64,000 nucleotides of DNA from CAWGMT01 sp963823675. GTDB lineage: Bacteria > Planctomycetota > Planctomycetia > Isosphaerales > Isosphaeraceae. The notes below the pieces were generated by a model. It saw nothing but the letters and a program-made list of their open reading frames with translations, ran no database searches and was not told the origin of the DNA. Each line of letters begins with the position of its first letter. Within the stretch, counting starts at the first letter, position 1. Position numbers and translations under genes: made by a program. The DNA lies in contig CAWGMT010000016.1 in assembly GCA_963823675.1 (NCBI GenBank), positions 124,001 to 188,000 on the forward strand, read 5' to 3'. Below are positions 37,301-46,262 of this stretch, piece after piece.

Positions 37301-37525
37301 CCGTGGCCACCGCCGACGGCAAGGTCTATAACGGCCTGCTCCGCGGCGAAACGGCCGACGAGCTGGTCCTGGCCACCGGCGTCAACCAGGAAGCCCGAGT
37401 TGCCGCGCAGCCAGATCGAAGAAATCCGGCCCAGCACCGTCTCGATCATGCCCGCCGGACTCGACCAGCAACTGACCCCGCAAGAACTGGCCGATCTGGT
37501 CGCGTTCCTCAAGGCATGCAAGTAA
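34335..37525 (+). pseudogene. PVC-type propeller-HEAT-cytochrome c protein with about nine frameshifts
   Basis: Secreted planctomycete dehydrogenase-like protein of about 1060 aa. ATG 34335 gives a signal peptide. The propeller part reads FKVPDGFTIERVAGPPLVDR, FDDEGRLYVADSSGSND and ANDLHGPYLGLDGWIYW. HEAT repeats follow (for example PHNRRAAAEALGRIGDREAV), then a cytochrome c core AACFSCHAIG with GNVGPDLTRIG, and the C-terminus IRPSTVSIMPAGLDQQLTPQ ending in VAFLKACK. Coherent protein continues in changing frames with breaks near 35327, 35830, 35878, 35930, 36478, 36570, 36670, 37015 and 37395. None is caused by a substitution to stop. The gene is either a young pseudogene or lies in poorly resolved sequence. 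An intact relative lies at 42969-45963. Confidence 0.8.
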
Positions 37526-37543
37526 TGCGAGCGGCAAGCGAAC

Positions 37544-37645
37544 GCCGGGCACAGAGGCCCGGCCCACTGGCTATACCGCCGGGCACAGAGGCCCGGCCCG
37601 CTGGCTACGCCGCCGGGCACAGTGGCCCGGCCCGCTGGCTATACC
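37544..37645. repeat. Three tandem copies of a 34-bp GC-rich repeat
   Basis: Units at 37544-37577, 37578-37611 and 37612-37645 are near identical, each starting GCCGGGCACAG and containing GGCCCGGC, so each unit folds into its own hairpin. They lie between the convergent propeller-HEAT-cytochrome gene and the NHL gene. No spacers separate them, so it is not a CRISPR array. Confidence 0.8.
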
Positions 37646-37704
37646 GAGGAGAACCAGAGTGGCGCGGGCGTCTCTGCCCGCGTTCGAATGGGACGGACTG
37701 CAAT

Positions 37705-38794
37705 TCAACGATTGCGAGCTCGCTGGATCGCTTCATCTCCCTTGGGACGTTGCTCGTCCGCGAACACGCCGTCGGGATCGACGGCAGCGATTCTGAGAAA
37801 TCGCTGCGCTCTCTTTCCCTGGATGTCGCCCAGATACAGGTTTCCCCGGCGATCGACGGCCAGCCCGTGCACCCAGTCGAGCTCACCGGACTGCTGACCC
37901 TTGGGAAACGCCCAGAGCCGCTTGACGCGACCATCGGGTGCAAACACCATTACAAGCTGATCCTTGGGTGGAATGCCCACCGGCAGTCCCGGAATGGGTA
38001 GCTTGGGCCAGCGCATCGGTGATGAGCCACATACGTAGATCTCGTCCTGCTCGGTGACGACGATGTGCCAGGGAACCATCAGGTCGCGCCATTCGTCCAG
38101 GCAGCGGCCCGCCTGGTCGAAGACCTGAATCCGGGCGTTGTTGCGGTCGGCGACGTAGAGCCGTCCTCGCGAATCGACCGCGATCGAATGGGGCAGGCTG
38201 AACATCCCCCGGCGCGATCCGAGCTCGCCCCAGGTCTTGATGAAGCGCCCCTGCTTGTCAAAATGAACGATCCGATTGTTGCCGTATCCGTCGGCGACGA
38301 AGATCTCACCCTCGCCCGTGACCGCGACATCCGTGGGCCGATTGAAATGAGCCGAGTCCTCACCGGGCTGATCCAGAGCCCCCAAGGTCAAGAGCGGTTT
38401 TCCGTCCTGAGTGTACTTGCGCACCACATGTAACCCGCTGTTGACCAGCCAGACATTTCCCTCGCCGTCGACGCGCACCTGGTGCGGCTCCCGAAACTGG
38501 CCCCGGCCCCACGAACCAACGAGCTTGCCCGCGGCGGTGTAGACTTGCACGGGAACATCGCCGCGGTTAAACAGCCAGATCTGCCCGCCGGCGTCCAGTG
38601 CGATCCCGGCCATCGCGCCCCAGCCACGATCCCGTTCAACCGGCCACGCGCGATCCACATCATACCCGATCGCGAGATTGACCCGGGGATACGAAGCCCG
38701 GGACGCTCGTTGCGCCAACCGGGCGTCCTGAGCCTTGACCTCCTCGCTCAGTCCGATCGCCAGTACCACCAGCAAGAGTCGCCGCCAGGCGCAT
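37705..38794 (-). CDS. Secreted NHL-repeat beta-propeller protein
   Basis: About 360 aa. It consists of six propeller blades of the NHL type, such as GGQIWLFNRGDVPVQVYTAA, NVWLVNSGLHVVRKYTQDGK, EGEIFVADGYGNNRIVHFDK, RLYVADRNNARIQVFDQAGR and NLYLGDIQGKRAQRFL. This resembles peptidylglycine amidating-lyase-like propellers, but zinc ligands were not verified. The N-terminus has a signal-like LLLVVLAIGLSEEVKAQ. The open frame continues upstream to 38964 without a convincing Met. ATG 38794 with AGGTGG before it would give MRLAATL in the neighbouring frame and could join the signal peptide by one more frameshift, so that start is preferred but unproven. Confidence 0.75.
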
Positions 38795-39150
38795 CCACCT
38801 GGCTGATCTCTACCAGCTAATCCGGGTGTCTGCCCCGCAGTCCCGCCTCGCAAATCGCTTGAGCGCAACCAAGCCACGGCAGGTTCAAACTCCGTTCGCG
38901 CAGGAGCACCGCCCCGATTCCCTGCGCCATGCACGTCACGTTGCCGGTAACCACGCTGTTTCAATTCCTGGCGAGCTTAGCCGAATACCGCGGCAACAAC
39001 AATCCAACACGGTTCGGCCCGGCCAGTCGAAATGAAAATCCCGATTGTGATCTTGCGTTCAGTAGCGTGGTTTGGGAAAGTGTGTCGTGATGGCGCGCAT
39101 TTTCGGCCTCCATCAAGCCGATCCCACGGCCAGGTGACTGAGACTCGGGC
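38795..39150. other. Divergent intergenic region
   Basis: Spacer between the NHL gene (leftward) and the isomerase gene (rightward). It may hold part of the NHL gene N-terminus if the start is further upstream. I see no repeat, operator or small gene that I can support. Confidence 0.4.
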
Positions 39151-40050
39151 ATGCCCTTCAAGATTGCGGCGTTTCCCAAATGTTTCATCGACGAGATTGC
39201 CGGCCGGCGATCGATGTCCGTCTTTGACTGGATCGAGATGGCGCGGGCGCTCGACGCCGACGGATTGGAGATGTACGACGGCTTTTTCACCAGTCTCGAG
39301 CCGGCTTATCTCGACCGGGTTGGCGAGGCGATGGCCACGGCCGGGTTTGCCATGCCGATGCTCTGTTGCTCGCCCGATTTCAGCAACCCGGACTCCGACG
39401 CGCGAAAACGGGCCGTCGACCGCGAGGCGGAACTGATCGGCGTGGCGCGACGCCTGGGCGGCCCGCGCACTGTGTGCCGGGTGCTTTCCGGACAGCGTTA
39501 TCCCGACGTCAGCCGGGCCCAGGGGCTCGAGTGGGTCGTCGCGAGCATCAACCAGCTACTCCCCGTGGCGCGCGAAAACGACGTCATTCTCGGGCTCGAG
39601 AATCACTACAAGGACAGCTTCTGGACCTATCCCGAATTTGCCCAGAAAATGGACGTCTTCCTCGAGCTCGTCGCGGCGATTCCGGACCGCGATCACTTCG
39701 GCGTCCAGTACGATCCCTCGAACGCGATCGTGGCCGGCGATGATCCGATCGCACTTTTGCGCGCGACGGCCGGCCGCGTGGTCAGCATGCACGCCAGCGA
39801 TCGGTATCTGGCCGAGGGGACAACCCTCGATGACCTTCGGCAGAGCAATGGCACCCTGGGCTATTCGCCCAACCTGCGGCACGGCGTGACCGGCAAGGGA
39901 CTCAACGACTACGACGCCATCTTCCGCATCCTCGCCGACCATCACTACACGGGCTGGGTCAGCATCGAGGATGGCATGAACGGGATGGACGAGATGGTCG
40001 AATCGCTGGCCTTCTTGCGCCGCATGGGTGCGAAGTACTTTCCCGATTGA
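39151..40050 (+). CDS. Sugar phosphate isomerase/epimerase-type TIM barrel protein
   Basis: 299 aa. It has the xylose-isomerase-like/AP-endonuclease-2 barrel: FPKCFIDEIAGRRSMSVFDW, DADGLEMYDGFFTSL, the metal-binding Glu region in ILGLENHYKDSFWTYPE, FGVQYDPSNAIVAGDDPI, VSMHASDRYLAEGT and the closing WVSIEDGMNGMDEM. Such enzymes epimerise or isomerise sugars using a divalent metal. It lies 9 nt before a Gfo/Idh/MocA oxidoreductase, a very common pairing in catabolic operons for inositol-like or keto sugars. Exact substrate unknown. Confidence 0.88.
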   Translation: MPFKIAAFPKCFIDEIAGRRSMSVFDWIEMARALDADGLEMYDGFFTSLEPAYLDRVGEAMATAGFAMPMLCCSPDFSNPDSDARKRAVDREAELIGVARRLGGPRTVCRVLSGQRYPDVSRAQGLEWVVASINQLLPVARENDVILGLENHYKDSFWTYPEFAQKMDVFLELVAAIPDRDHFGVQYDPSNAIVAGDDPIALLRATAGRVVSMHASDRYLAEGTTLDDLRQSNGTLGYSPNLRHGVTGKGLNDYDAIFRILADHHYTGWVSIEDGMNGMDEMVESLAFLRRMGAKYFPD

Positions 40051-40059
40051 GGGCCCGCG

Positions 40060-41144
40060 ATGGACCGTGTGCGAACCGCCCTGGCAGGCTGCGGCAAGGT
40101 CGGCCGGATTCACGCCCAGGCCCTGGCCAGCCTTCCGGAATCCGAGTTCGTCGCGGTTTGCGACGTTGAGCTTGGGCGTGCGTCTGCTCTTGCGGCCCAG
40201 TACGACACCGCGGCTTTCGACGACGTCGGGCTGATGCTCGCCCTGAGCGATGTCGAGGCTCTCTCGATCGCCACGCCGCATCCGCTTCATGCCGGGCCGG
40301 CGATCCTGGCCGCCCAAGCGGGAGCTCACGTGCTGGTCGAGAAGCCATTAGCCGCCAGCCTAGCCGATTGCGACGCCATGCTCGAAGCGGCCAGGCAGCA
40401 CCGGATCAAGCTGGGCGTGATCAGTCAGCGTCGCTGGTTTGAGCCGGTCCGGCGCATGAAAGCGGCCATTGACGCCGGCAAGATCGGCCGTCCCGTGCTG
40501 GGAGCGTTCACGATGTATAGCTGGCGCGACCCGAGCTATTACCAGTCCGACCCCTGGCGCGGCCGCTGGGACACCGAGGGGGGCGGCGTGCTCGTGAACC
40601 AATCGCCCCACATGCTCGACCTCCTGGAGTGGCTGATGGGCGACGAGGTCGCCCTGGTCAGCGGCTACTGGGCCAACCTCAACCATCCCTCGGTCGAGGT
40701 CGAGGATAGCGCCGTCGCGATCTTGAGGTTCCGTAACGGCGGGCTCGGCTCGATCGTCACCAGCCTGGCCCAGAAACCGGGCATTTACACCAAGGTGCAC
40801 ATCCACGGGTCGAATGGCGCATCGGTCGGAGTCGAGACCGATCGGGCGCGACATTCATCGCCGGGATGTCGAGCATCTCGGAGCCGCCGCAGAACGACCT
40901 CTGGACCATTCCCGGCGAGGAGGGCTGCCTCGCGCAGTTCCAGGCCGAAGACCGCGCCCGGTTCGCCGGGCTCGACGCCGTGAATCATTACCACGCGCTC
41001 CAGATCCAGGACTTCCTGCGGGCGATCCGCGAAGATCGCCCGCCGCTCGTGACCGGCGACGACGGCCAGCGCGTGGTCGCCCTGTTTCAGGCGATCTATC
41101 AGTCCCATCGCGAGGGACGATCGATCGAGTTGCTTGGCGGATAA
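40060..41144 (+). CDS. Gfo/Idh/MocA-family oxidoreductase, one frameshift
   Basis: 361 aa if one base is restored. NAD(P)-binding N-terminus: VRTALAGCGKVGRIHAQALA, then FVAVCDVELGRASALA, ALSIATPHPLHAGPAILAAQ and the family motif HVLVEKPLAAS. The C-terminal beta sheet contains FTMYSWRDPSYYQSDPWRGR and the GGGVLVNQSPHMLDLLEW motif with the catalytic His. Near 40845 the frame moves; the protein resumes as FIAGMSSISEPPQNDLW and ends in HREGRSIELLGG at 41144. Oxidises or reduces a sugar or polyol, probably in series with the upstream isomerase. Confidence 0.87.
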
Positions 41145-41177
41145 GTTCAAACGGGGGCCCGCCGAATTCTGTACGCC

Positions 41178-41205
41178 GTAGGTAAGGCTGGAAAGCCTGA
41201 CCTAC
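41178..41205. repeat. 28-nt REP-like hairpin
   Basis: GTAGGTAAGGCT, loop GGAA, AGCCTGACCTAC: a 12-bp stem with one mismatch and a tetraloop. It sits 34 nt after the oxidoreductase stop, in a 285-nt gap that otherwise holds nothing recognisable before the aminotransferase. No T tract follows, so it looks like a dispersed palindrome rather than a classical terminator. Confidence 0.65.
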
Positions 41206-41429
41206 ACTTGCGCAATCCGTTCCGCGGGCGCGGGCAGTATCGCTCTCTTCTCCCGACAGCGAAATCCTTTCCGCGGAACAACCACTGGGTTCTTGCCCAG
41301 CGAACCCGTTCATCCTAGGATCTACGGTATGCAAAGAAACGATGAAAAGTGCATTGAGTTCAGATGAACACTCCATTCCTGCCGATCGACACCTCCGTGG
41401 CGATCCAATAGGCTAAAAAAGAGGTCTAA

Positions 41430-42701
41430 GTGCTCGTTCAGCATTCCCCGGATCGCGGGTTGAGGTTCAAGCCGTTTGATCTCGGCATGTCGGCTCGATG
41501 GCTCGAAGAACGGCGGAGAAAAGCATCAGGGCGAATCGGCCTCAGCCCGCGCGAGCTCGCACTCGTCGAGCGAATCAAGCGGCTTAAGAAGGAGGCCGGC
41601 TCGCATTCTCCCAGCGCGTGGACCCTCGCCAAGCTCGTTCCCGAGCTGCGCTTGAAGGTCGATGCCTGTTTCTTGTCCAACCCTTACGCCACCAAGCTTT
41701 TCTTGATGCACTTCAATCGCGAGGTGATCCGTCCGCGCAAGCTCCGTGCGCTCTTGGAGCTGTATCCATCGCAGAACCGGGTCATCGCATCCAAGCTCGG
41801 CCGCGTCCTGGAGCTGCCGCCCGATTCGATCTTTGTCGGAAACGGCGCGGCGGAAATCATCCAGGCGATTCTCCACCGGTTCACACACGACAAGATCCTG
41901 GTTAACTTGCCGACGTTTTCGCCGTACTACGAGTTCGCCCAGCCGAATACGCAGGTCGTTTATAACGTGTTGCGCAAGGAAGACGATTTTCACTTCGACT
42001 GCGGCGAGTATCTGGACCTTGTTCACCGCGAGCGGCCCGACACGGTCGTGCTGATCAATCCCAATAACCCCGACGGCGGCTACATCTCCCACGCGGTCAT
42101 GCGCGAGTTGCTCGGCGAGCTGCGCTTCGTCCCCAACGTCATCGTGGACGAGAGCTTCATTCATTTCGCCTGCGAGGGAAGCGATTACACCTATCGGAGC
42201 GTGGCCGACCTGGTCTGCCGGTTTCCGAACCTCACCGTGGTCAAGAGCATGTCCAAGGATTTCGGCGTGGCCGGAATCCGGGCCGGCTACGCCGTGATGG
42301 CACCGGCGCGAGTCCGGTCGCTTCTCGAAAACGGCTACTTGTGGAATTCCTCGGGCCTGGCCGAGTATTTCTTCGATCTTTACTCAAGGCCGGACTTCCA
42401 GGCACATTATGAGCGAGAGCGCGTTCGCTTCATCCGCAACTCGCGCCGGTTCTTCACCGAGCTCCGCAAGATCAACGGGCTGCGCGTGTATCCAACCTAT
42501 GCCAACTTCGCCCTGGTCGAGCTCGAGAACGGGCTCAGTGCCGAGGAGCTCGTCTGCCGCTTGTTGATCCGGCGCGGAATCTACACGCGGACCTGCGACG
42601 ACAAGAAGGGGCTCGAGGCCGGCAAGTTCGTCCGGATCGCCGCCCGCAGCCGGCCCGAAAACGCCTACATCATCCGCTCGCTCCGCGGGATGATTGGCTG
42701 A
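41430..42701 (+). CDS. PLP-dependent class I/II aminotransferase (HisC-like)
   Basis: 423 aa from GTG 41430. Fold-type I blocks: LPPDSIFVGNGAAEIIQAIL, INPNNPDGGYISHAVMRELL, NVIVDESFIHFA and the Schiff-base lysine in VKSMSKDFGVAGIRAGYAVM, then ARSRPENAYIIRSL with the substrate carboxylate-binding Arg. It most resembles histidinol-phosphate aminotransferase and threonine-phosphate decarboxylase relatives. An extra N-terminal extension of about 60 residues (Arg/Lys rich, with a helix IKRLKKEAGSH) is longer than usual in HisC. No histidine genes lie nearby, so a role in secondary metabolism or cell-envelope amino sugars is as likely. Confidence 0.85.
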   Translation: MLVQHSPDRGLRFKPFDLGMSARWLEERRRKASGRIGLSPRELALVERIKRLKKEAGSHSPSAWTLAKLVPELRLKVDACFLSNPYATKLFLMHFNREVIRPRKLRALLELYPSQNRVIASKLGRVLELPPDSIFVGNGAAEIIQAILHRFTHDKILVNLPTFSPYYEFAQPNTQVVYNVLRKEDDFHFDCGEYLDLVHRERPDTVVLINPNNPDGGYISHAVMRELLGELRFVPNVIVDESFIHFACEGSDYTYRSVADLVCRFPNLTVVKSMSKDFGVAGIRAGYAVMAPARVRSLLENGYLWNSSGLAEYFFDLYSRPDFQAHYERERVRFIRNSRRFFTELRKINGLRVYPTYANFALVELENGLSAEELVCRLLIRRGIYTRTCDDKKGLEAGKFVRIAARSRPENAYIIRSLRGMIG

Positions 42702-42706
42702 ACCTC

Positions 42707-42868
42707 GAAGTATTCATCACGCTCCGCGTGATGAATCACCGTCACGCGGAGCGTGACGACTACGAAACCCCCCAGGGCTCGTCCCTCGTGCACGCGACGC
42801 CACGGTCGAAGTAGTCATCACGCTCCGCGTGATGAATCAGCGTCACGCGGAGCGTGACGACTACGAAA
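42707..42868. repeat. Two direct copies of a 61-bp palindromic repeat
   Basis: Copies at 42707-42767 and 42808-42868 differ at about two positions. Each has two nested palindromes: one built on TCATCACGCTCCGCGTGATGA and one on CGTCACGCGGAGCGTGACG. A partial relative is at 23830-23858. The pair lies between the convergent aminotransferase and cytochrome genes. The spacing of 101 bp and near identity suggest recent duplication or active homogenisation. Confidence 0.8.
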
Positions 42869-42968
42869 TCCATGCTGTCCGTCGTTACTGAGCGTTGCGC
42901 AGCAAAGTAAACTCCGAAGGCGGGCAGAGACGCCCGCTCCACTGGAGTTTTCCTCAATCAGGCCCACT

Positions 42969-45963
42969 CTACTGAGCGGTTTTCCCGTCTGGAAGCGGAA
43001 CCTGGCTCTTCGAGGCCAGATAAGCGAACAGGTCCCGCACTTCCTGAGGCGAAAGCCGCTCCAGCATTCCCTCCGGCATCATCGATGTCGCCGACGGCTT
43101 GATCGCCTCGATGTCTTCGCGTGAAACAACCACGCGCTCATTGGCCGTCTGGAGGACCAACGACGCGTCGGTCTGCTCGCGGATGATTCCCGAAACGAGC
43201 CGGCCGTCGGTGGTCGCCACGCTCGTGAGCGTGTAATCGCGGCTCACGGCCGCGCTCGGGTCGAGGACGTTTTCGAGAATGTAGTCGGCGTTGGCGCGGT
43301 CCGACCCCGTGAGGTCCGGACCGACGTCACCACCGGCGTCGTAGAGCCTGTGGCACTGATGACACGTCCGGCTGTAAACGGCACGTCCGCGCAACGCGCT
43401 GGGGGGGCCGTCGGGGTTGGCGGCGAGCGTGGCCTTGTATCGGCTCAAGAGCTCGCTCTTCTGCTTCGAGGTCGGCTGCACCTTGCCCCAGGCCGCTTCC
43501 AACCGCTCGCTGATTCGCCGGTCGCCAAAGGCGAGCAACTGGCGGGCGACCGAGGCATTCACATCGCGACGCGAAACCTGGCCGCGTGAAATGGCCTCGA
43601 GCAAAGCAAGCGCCCAGGCAGGACGCGAAGCCAGGGTGGCGATCGCGTCGTCGTGCTCGGACTGGGAAAAGCTCGGATATCGACGCAGGACGATCTCGGG
43701 CGTGGCCGGGTCGTTATAGGCCGCCAGTGCCCGCACGGCCTGACCGCGGAGCTCCGGCTCGTCAAGCAGATGGGGCAGGTCGGCCGCCAGCCCCGGCACC
43801 CGGCGTTCCACCAGGGCCGACAAGATCCGCCGGCGCAAGGCGAGGGGGCTGTGCCGATCCTCGACAATGCCCCGCAATGTCGAGATCGCCTTGGGCTCCT
43901 CCAGGTCGAGTGCCAAGAAGAGCGCGCTCTCCACCACCTCCGGGTCGGGTCGGGCAACCAGTCGGGCGAAATCAGCCAGCCAGTCCTTGGGCCGAGGGAC
44001 ATGTTTCCGCCCGCGCAGGGCATCATGGGCGCCGATCAAGTAACTCCAGCGCACCGGGTCGTCAGCCGTCCGAAGCGCGGCGACCACGGCGGCCAGGCCC
44101 GCGGTCGGGTCTGCCGAGACCGCGCGCCGAGCCACAAACCGGCACACGAGCGGCAAGCGGCCCCGCGCCGCTCGCTTGACGACCCCCTCAAGATCAGCAG
44201 GGACCGTCGGCTCGACTCCATACCAGAGCAAGAGCGGAATCACCCGGTCCGAGGCATCCTCGGCGCGGCCCAAGAGCGGCTCGGCAATCGCCCACCGCCG
44301 ATCCAGGGGCAGACGCTGGAGAGCCGACGCCAGGCTCAGCCTCACTTTCGGGCTGGGATCGGTCCTGGCGAGCTCCGCGAATCGCGCGAGCGAAGCGCCC
44401 GACGGCAACGCGGCATCGCACAGCAGACGGATCGCCCAGGCCCGGACGTGCTCGCTGGGATACGCCAGCAGCTCCCGACCGGTTTTCTCGTCCAGACCGC
44501 CGGCCGCGTGCAAAGCCCAGAGAGCGCGCAACTGGTGCGCAGGTTCGGCATCCGGCCGGAGCCGGTCGCGGAGCACCTTTTGGGCAGCCGCGAGGTCTCG
44601 CCCCTCTGCCGCACGTTCCTGGAGCAGCCGGCGCGCCGTCCGCACATACCATTCGTTCTTGTGGAACTGCAAGCCAGCGAGGGCCTGGTCGTCAAGGACC
44701 GCCAGGTCGACCTTCACCGGCTTGGGCGTGCCATGGCGGATCTGGTAGATCCGGCCGTTCTCGCGATGGGCGTTGTCGGCGTCGTTCTCATGACACTCGC
44801 CGGTGTCGTACCAATCGGTCAGGAAAACCGAGCCATCAGGTCCGTACTTGAGCTCCAGGCCCCGGAACCAGGTGTCGTTGGCCATCAAGAAGTCGACTTC
44901 GTGACGGGCAACGTAGCTCGAGCCCCGCCGTTCCAATCGATCGTGATTGACCCGGTGCCCGTGGATATTGCACATGAAGACGCCGTTGCGATAGGCGTCG
45001 GGCCAGTTGTCGCCCAGGTAGATCATCGCCCCCACGTGAGCATGGCCGCCGCCGGCCTCGCCATGCTTTCCCCGGCCGTCGCGCGAGTCCTGCCAGCGCC
45101 CGCCCGCCCAGTGGATGTGATCGGCGCAGGACTCCAACAAGGAATAGCTGCTTTGCATCAGGTCCTCGCCGAACATCCGCTGAAAATGCGCTCCGGGCAC
45201 GACGTGGAACAGGTGCGGGATCACGCAATTGGTGATGAACGCCTCGCCCAGCTCGTCGAAATCAAGGCCCCAGGGGTTGGTTGTGCCGTGCGCGACCGCC
45301 TCGAACACGTCGCGGACCGGGTGATACCGCCAGACTCCGCAGTTGATCGCCACCCGCTCCCGGTCGGGCATGCCCGGCTTGCCGACGCGGGACTCGGACA
45401 GGATCCCGTTGCAGCCCCAGAGCCAGCCGTCAGGCCCCCACTTCAAACCGTTGAACATGTTATGTTGTGCATGGGTGCTCCAGCCGTCGAGCTTGACCAC
45501 CGGCGCTCCATCGGGCCGATCGTCGCCGTCTCGGTCCGGAATGAAGATCAAGTTGGGCGTGGCACAGACCCACACGCCGCCAAAGCCCAGCTCGATGCCC
45601 GTGAAGTTGGTCCCCTTGTCGTAGAAGACCGTGCGACGATCGAAATGTCCGTCCTGGTCGGCGTCCTCGAAGATCAAGATGCGGTCCTTTCCGCTCGGCC
45701 CCCCCAGCCAGATTGGGTACGAATAATTCTCGACCACCCACAGCCGGCCCCTGGGATCGATCGTCATGGCGATCGGCTGCACGATATCCGGCTCGGCGGC
45801 AAAGAGACTGACCGTGAACCCTTCGGGCAATTTCATGCGCGACGCCGTCTCGGGCTGCGGGAACCGGCGCGTTATCCGCCAGTTGAGCAGTTGCAGACGG
45901 TGATACAAGTGCAAGCTGGCCCGCAACCGTCACGGCGAGTCCGATCGTGAGCGCCAAACTCAT
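42969..45963 (-). CDS. PVC-type propeller-HEAT-cytochrome c protein, one frameshift near N-terminus
   Basis: About 997 aa. The N-terminal propeller contains MKLPEGFTVSLFAAEPDIVQ, IDPRGRLWVVENYSYPIWLG, FIPDRDGDDRPDG and HNMFNGLKWGPDGWLWGCNG, ending with VFLTDWYDTGECHE. A long HEAT-repeat region follows, then a cytochrome c motif TCHQCHRLYDAGGDVGPDL and the family ending ASLVLQTANERVVVSRED and SMMPEGMLERLSPQEVRDLF. The heme is bound by CHQCH. A signal peptide (MSLALTIGLAVTVAGQLALV) starting at ATG 45963 is in another frame; one extra base near 45852-45870 joins them. It is a periplasmic putative sugar or alcohol dehydrogenase, a family typical of PVC bacteria. Confidence 0.88.
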
Positions 45964-46262
45964 CCGCCTCTCTCCCCGCGAATCGTCATGCCTCGACGTC
46001 ATGCTTATCTACTCCCAAGCCGTGTGCTAGTAACGGTGGCCGCCGGAGGTCGCCGCCGACAACGACTTCCGGGCGTCGCGGTTGGTCCGTTCTCGATTGG
46101 CTGATTGTACCAAAGGCGATCGAATACCGGGCTGCCAGGTCCGCCTCAAGGGCGAGTGAGCGCGGGCGAAGACGCTGGCCCGCTCGCCAGCCAGCCACAG
46201 GATGGTTGCTCGAATCCGCGCGGCGACTTATCATTTCGCAGAATGGGGAAAAGGAGTATTCG

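Noticed and set aside
34335..37525. Programmed ribosomal frameshifting as an explanation of the breaks
   Set aside because: Nine shifts in both directions with no common slippery heptamer or downstream structure; indel errors or decay are simpler.
37544..37645. CRISPR array
   Set aside because: Only three contiguous 34-bp copies with no spacer between them.
43653..45950. A 765-codon open frame antisense to the propeller-HEAT-cytochrome gene
   Set aside because: It lies fully opposite a gene with clear family motifs, has no domain of its own, and is explained by high GC at third positions reducing stops on the other strand.
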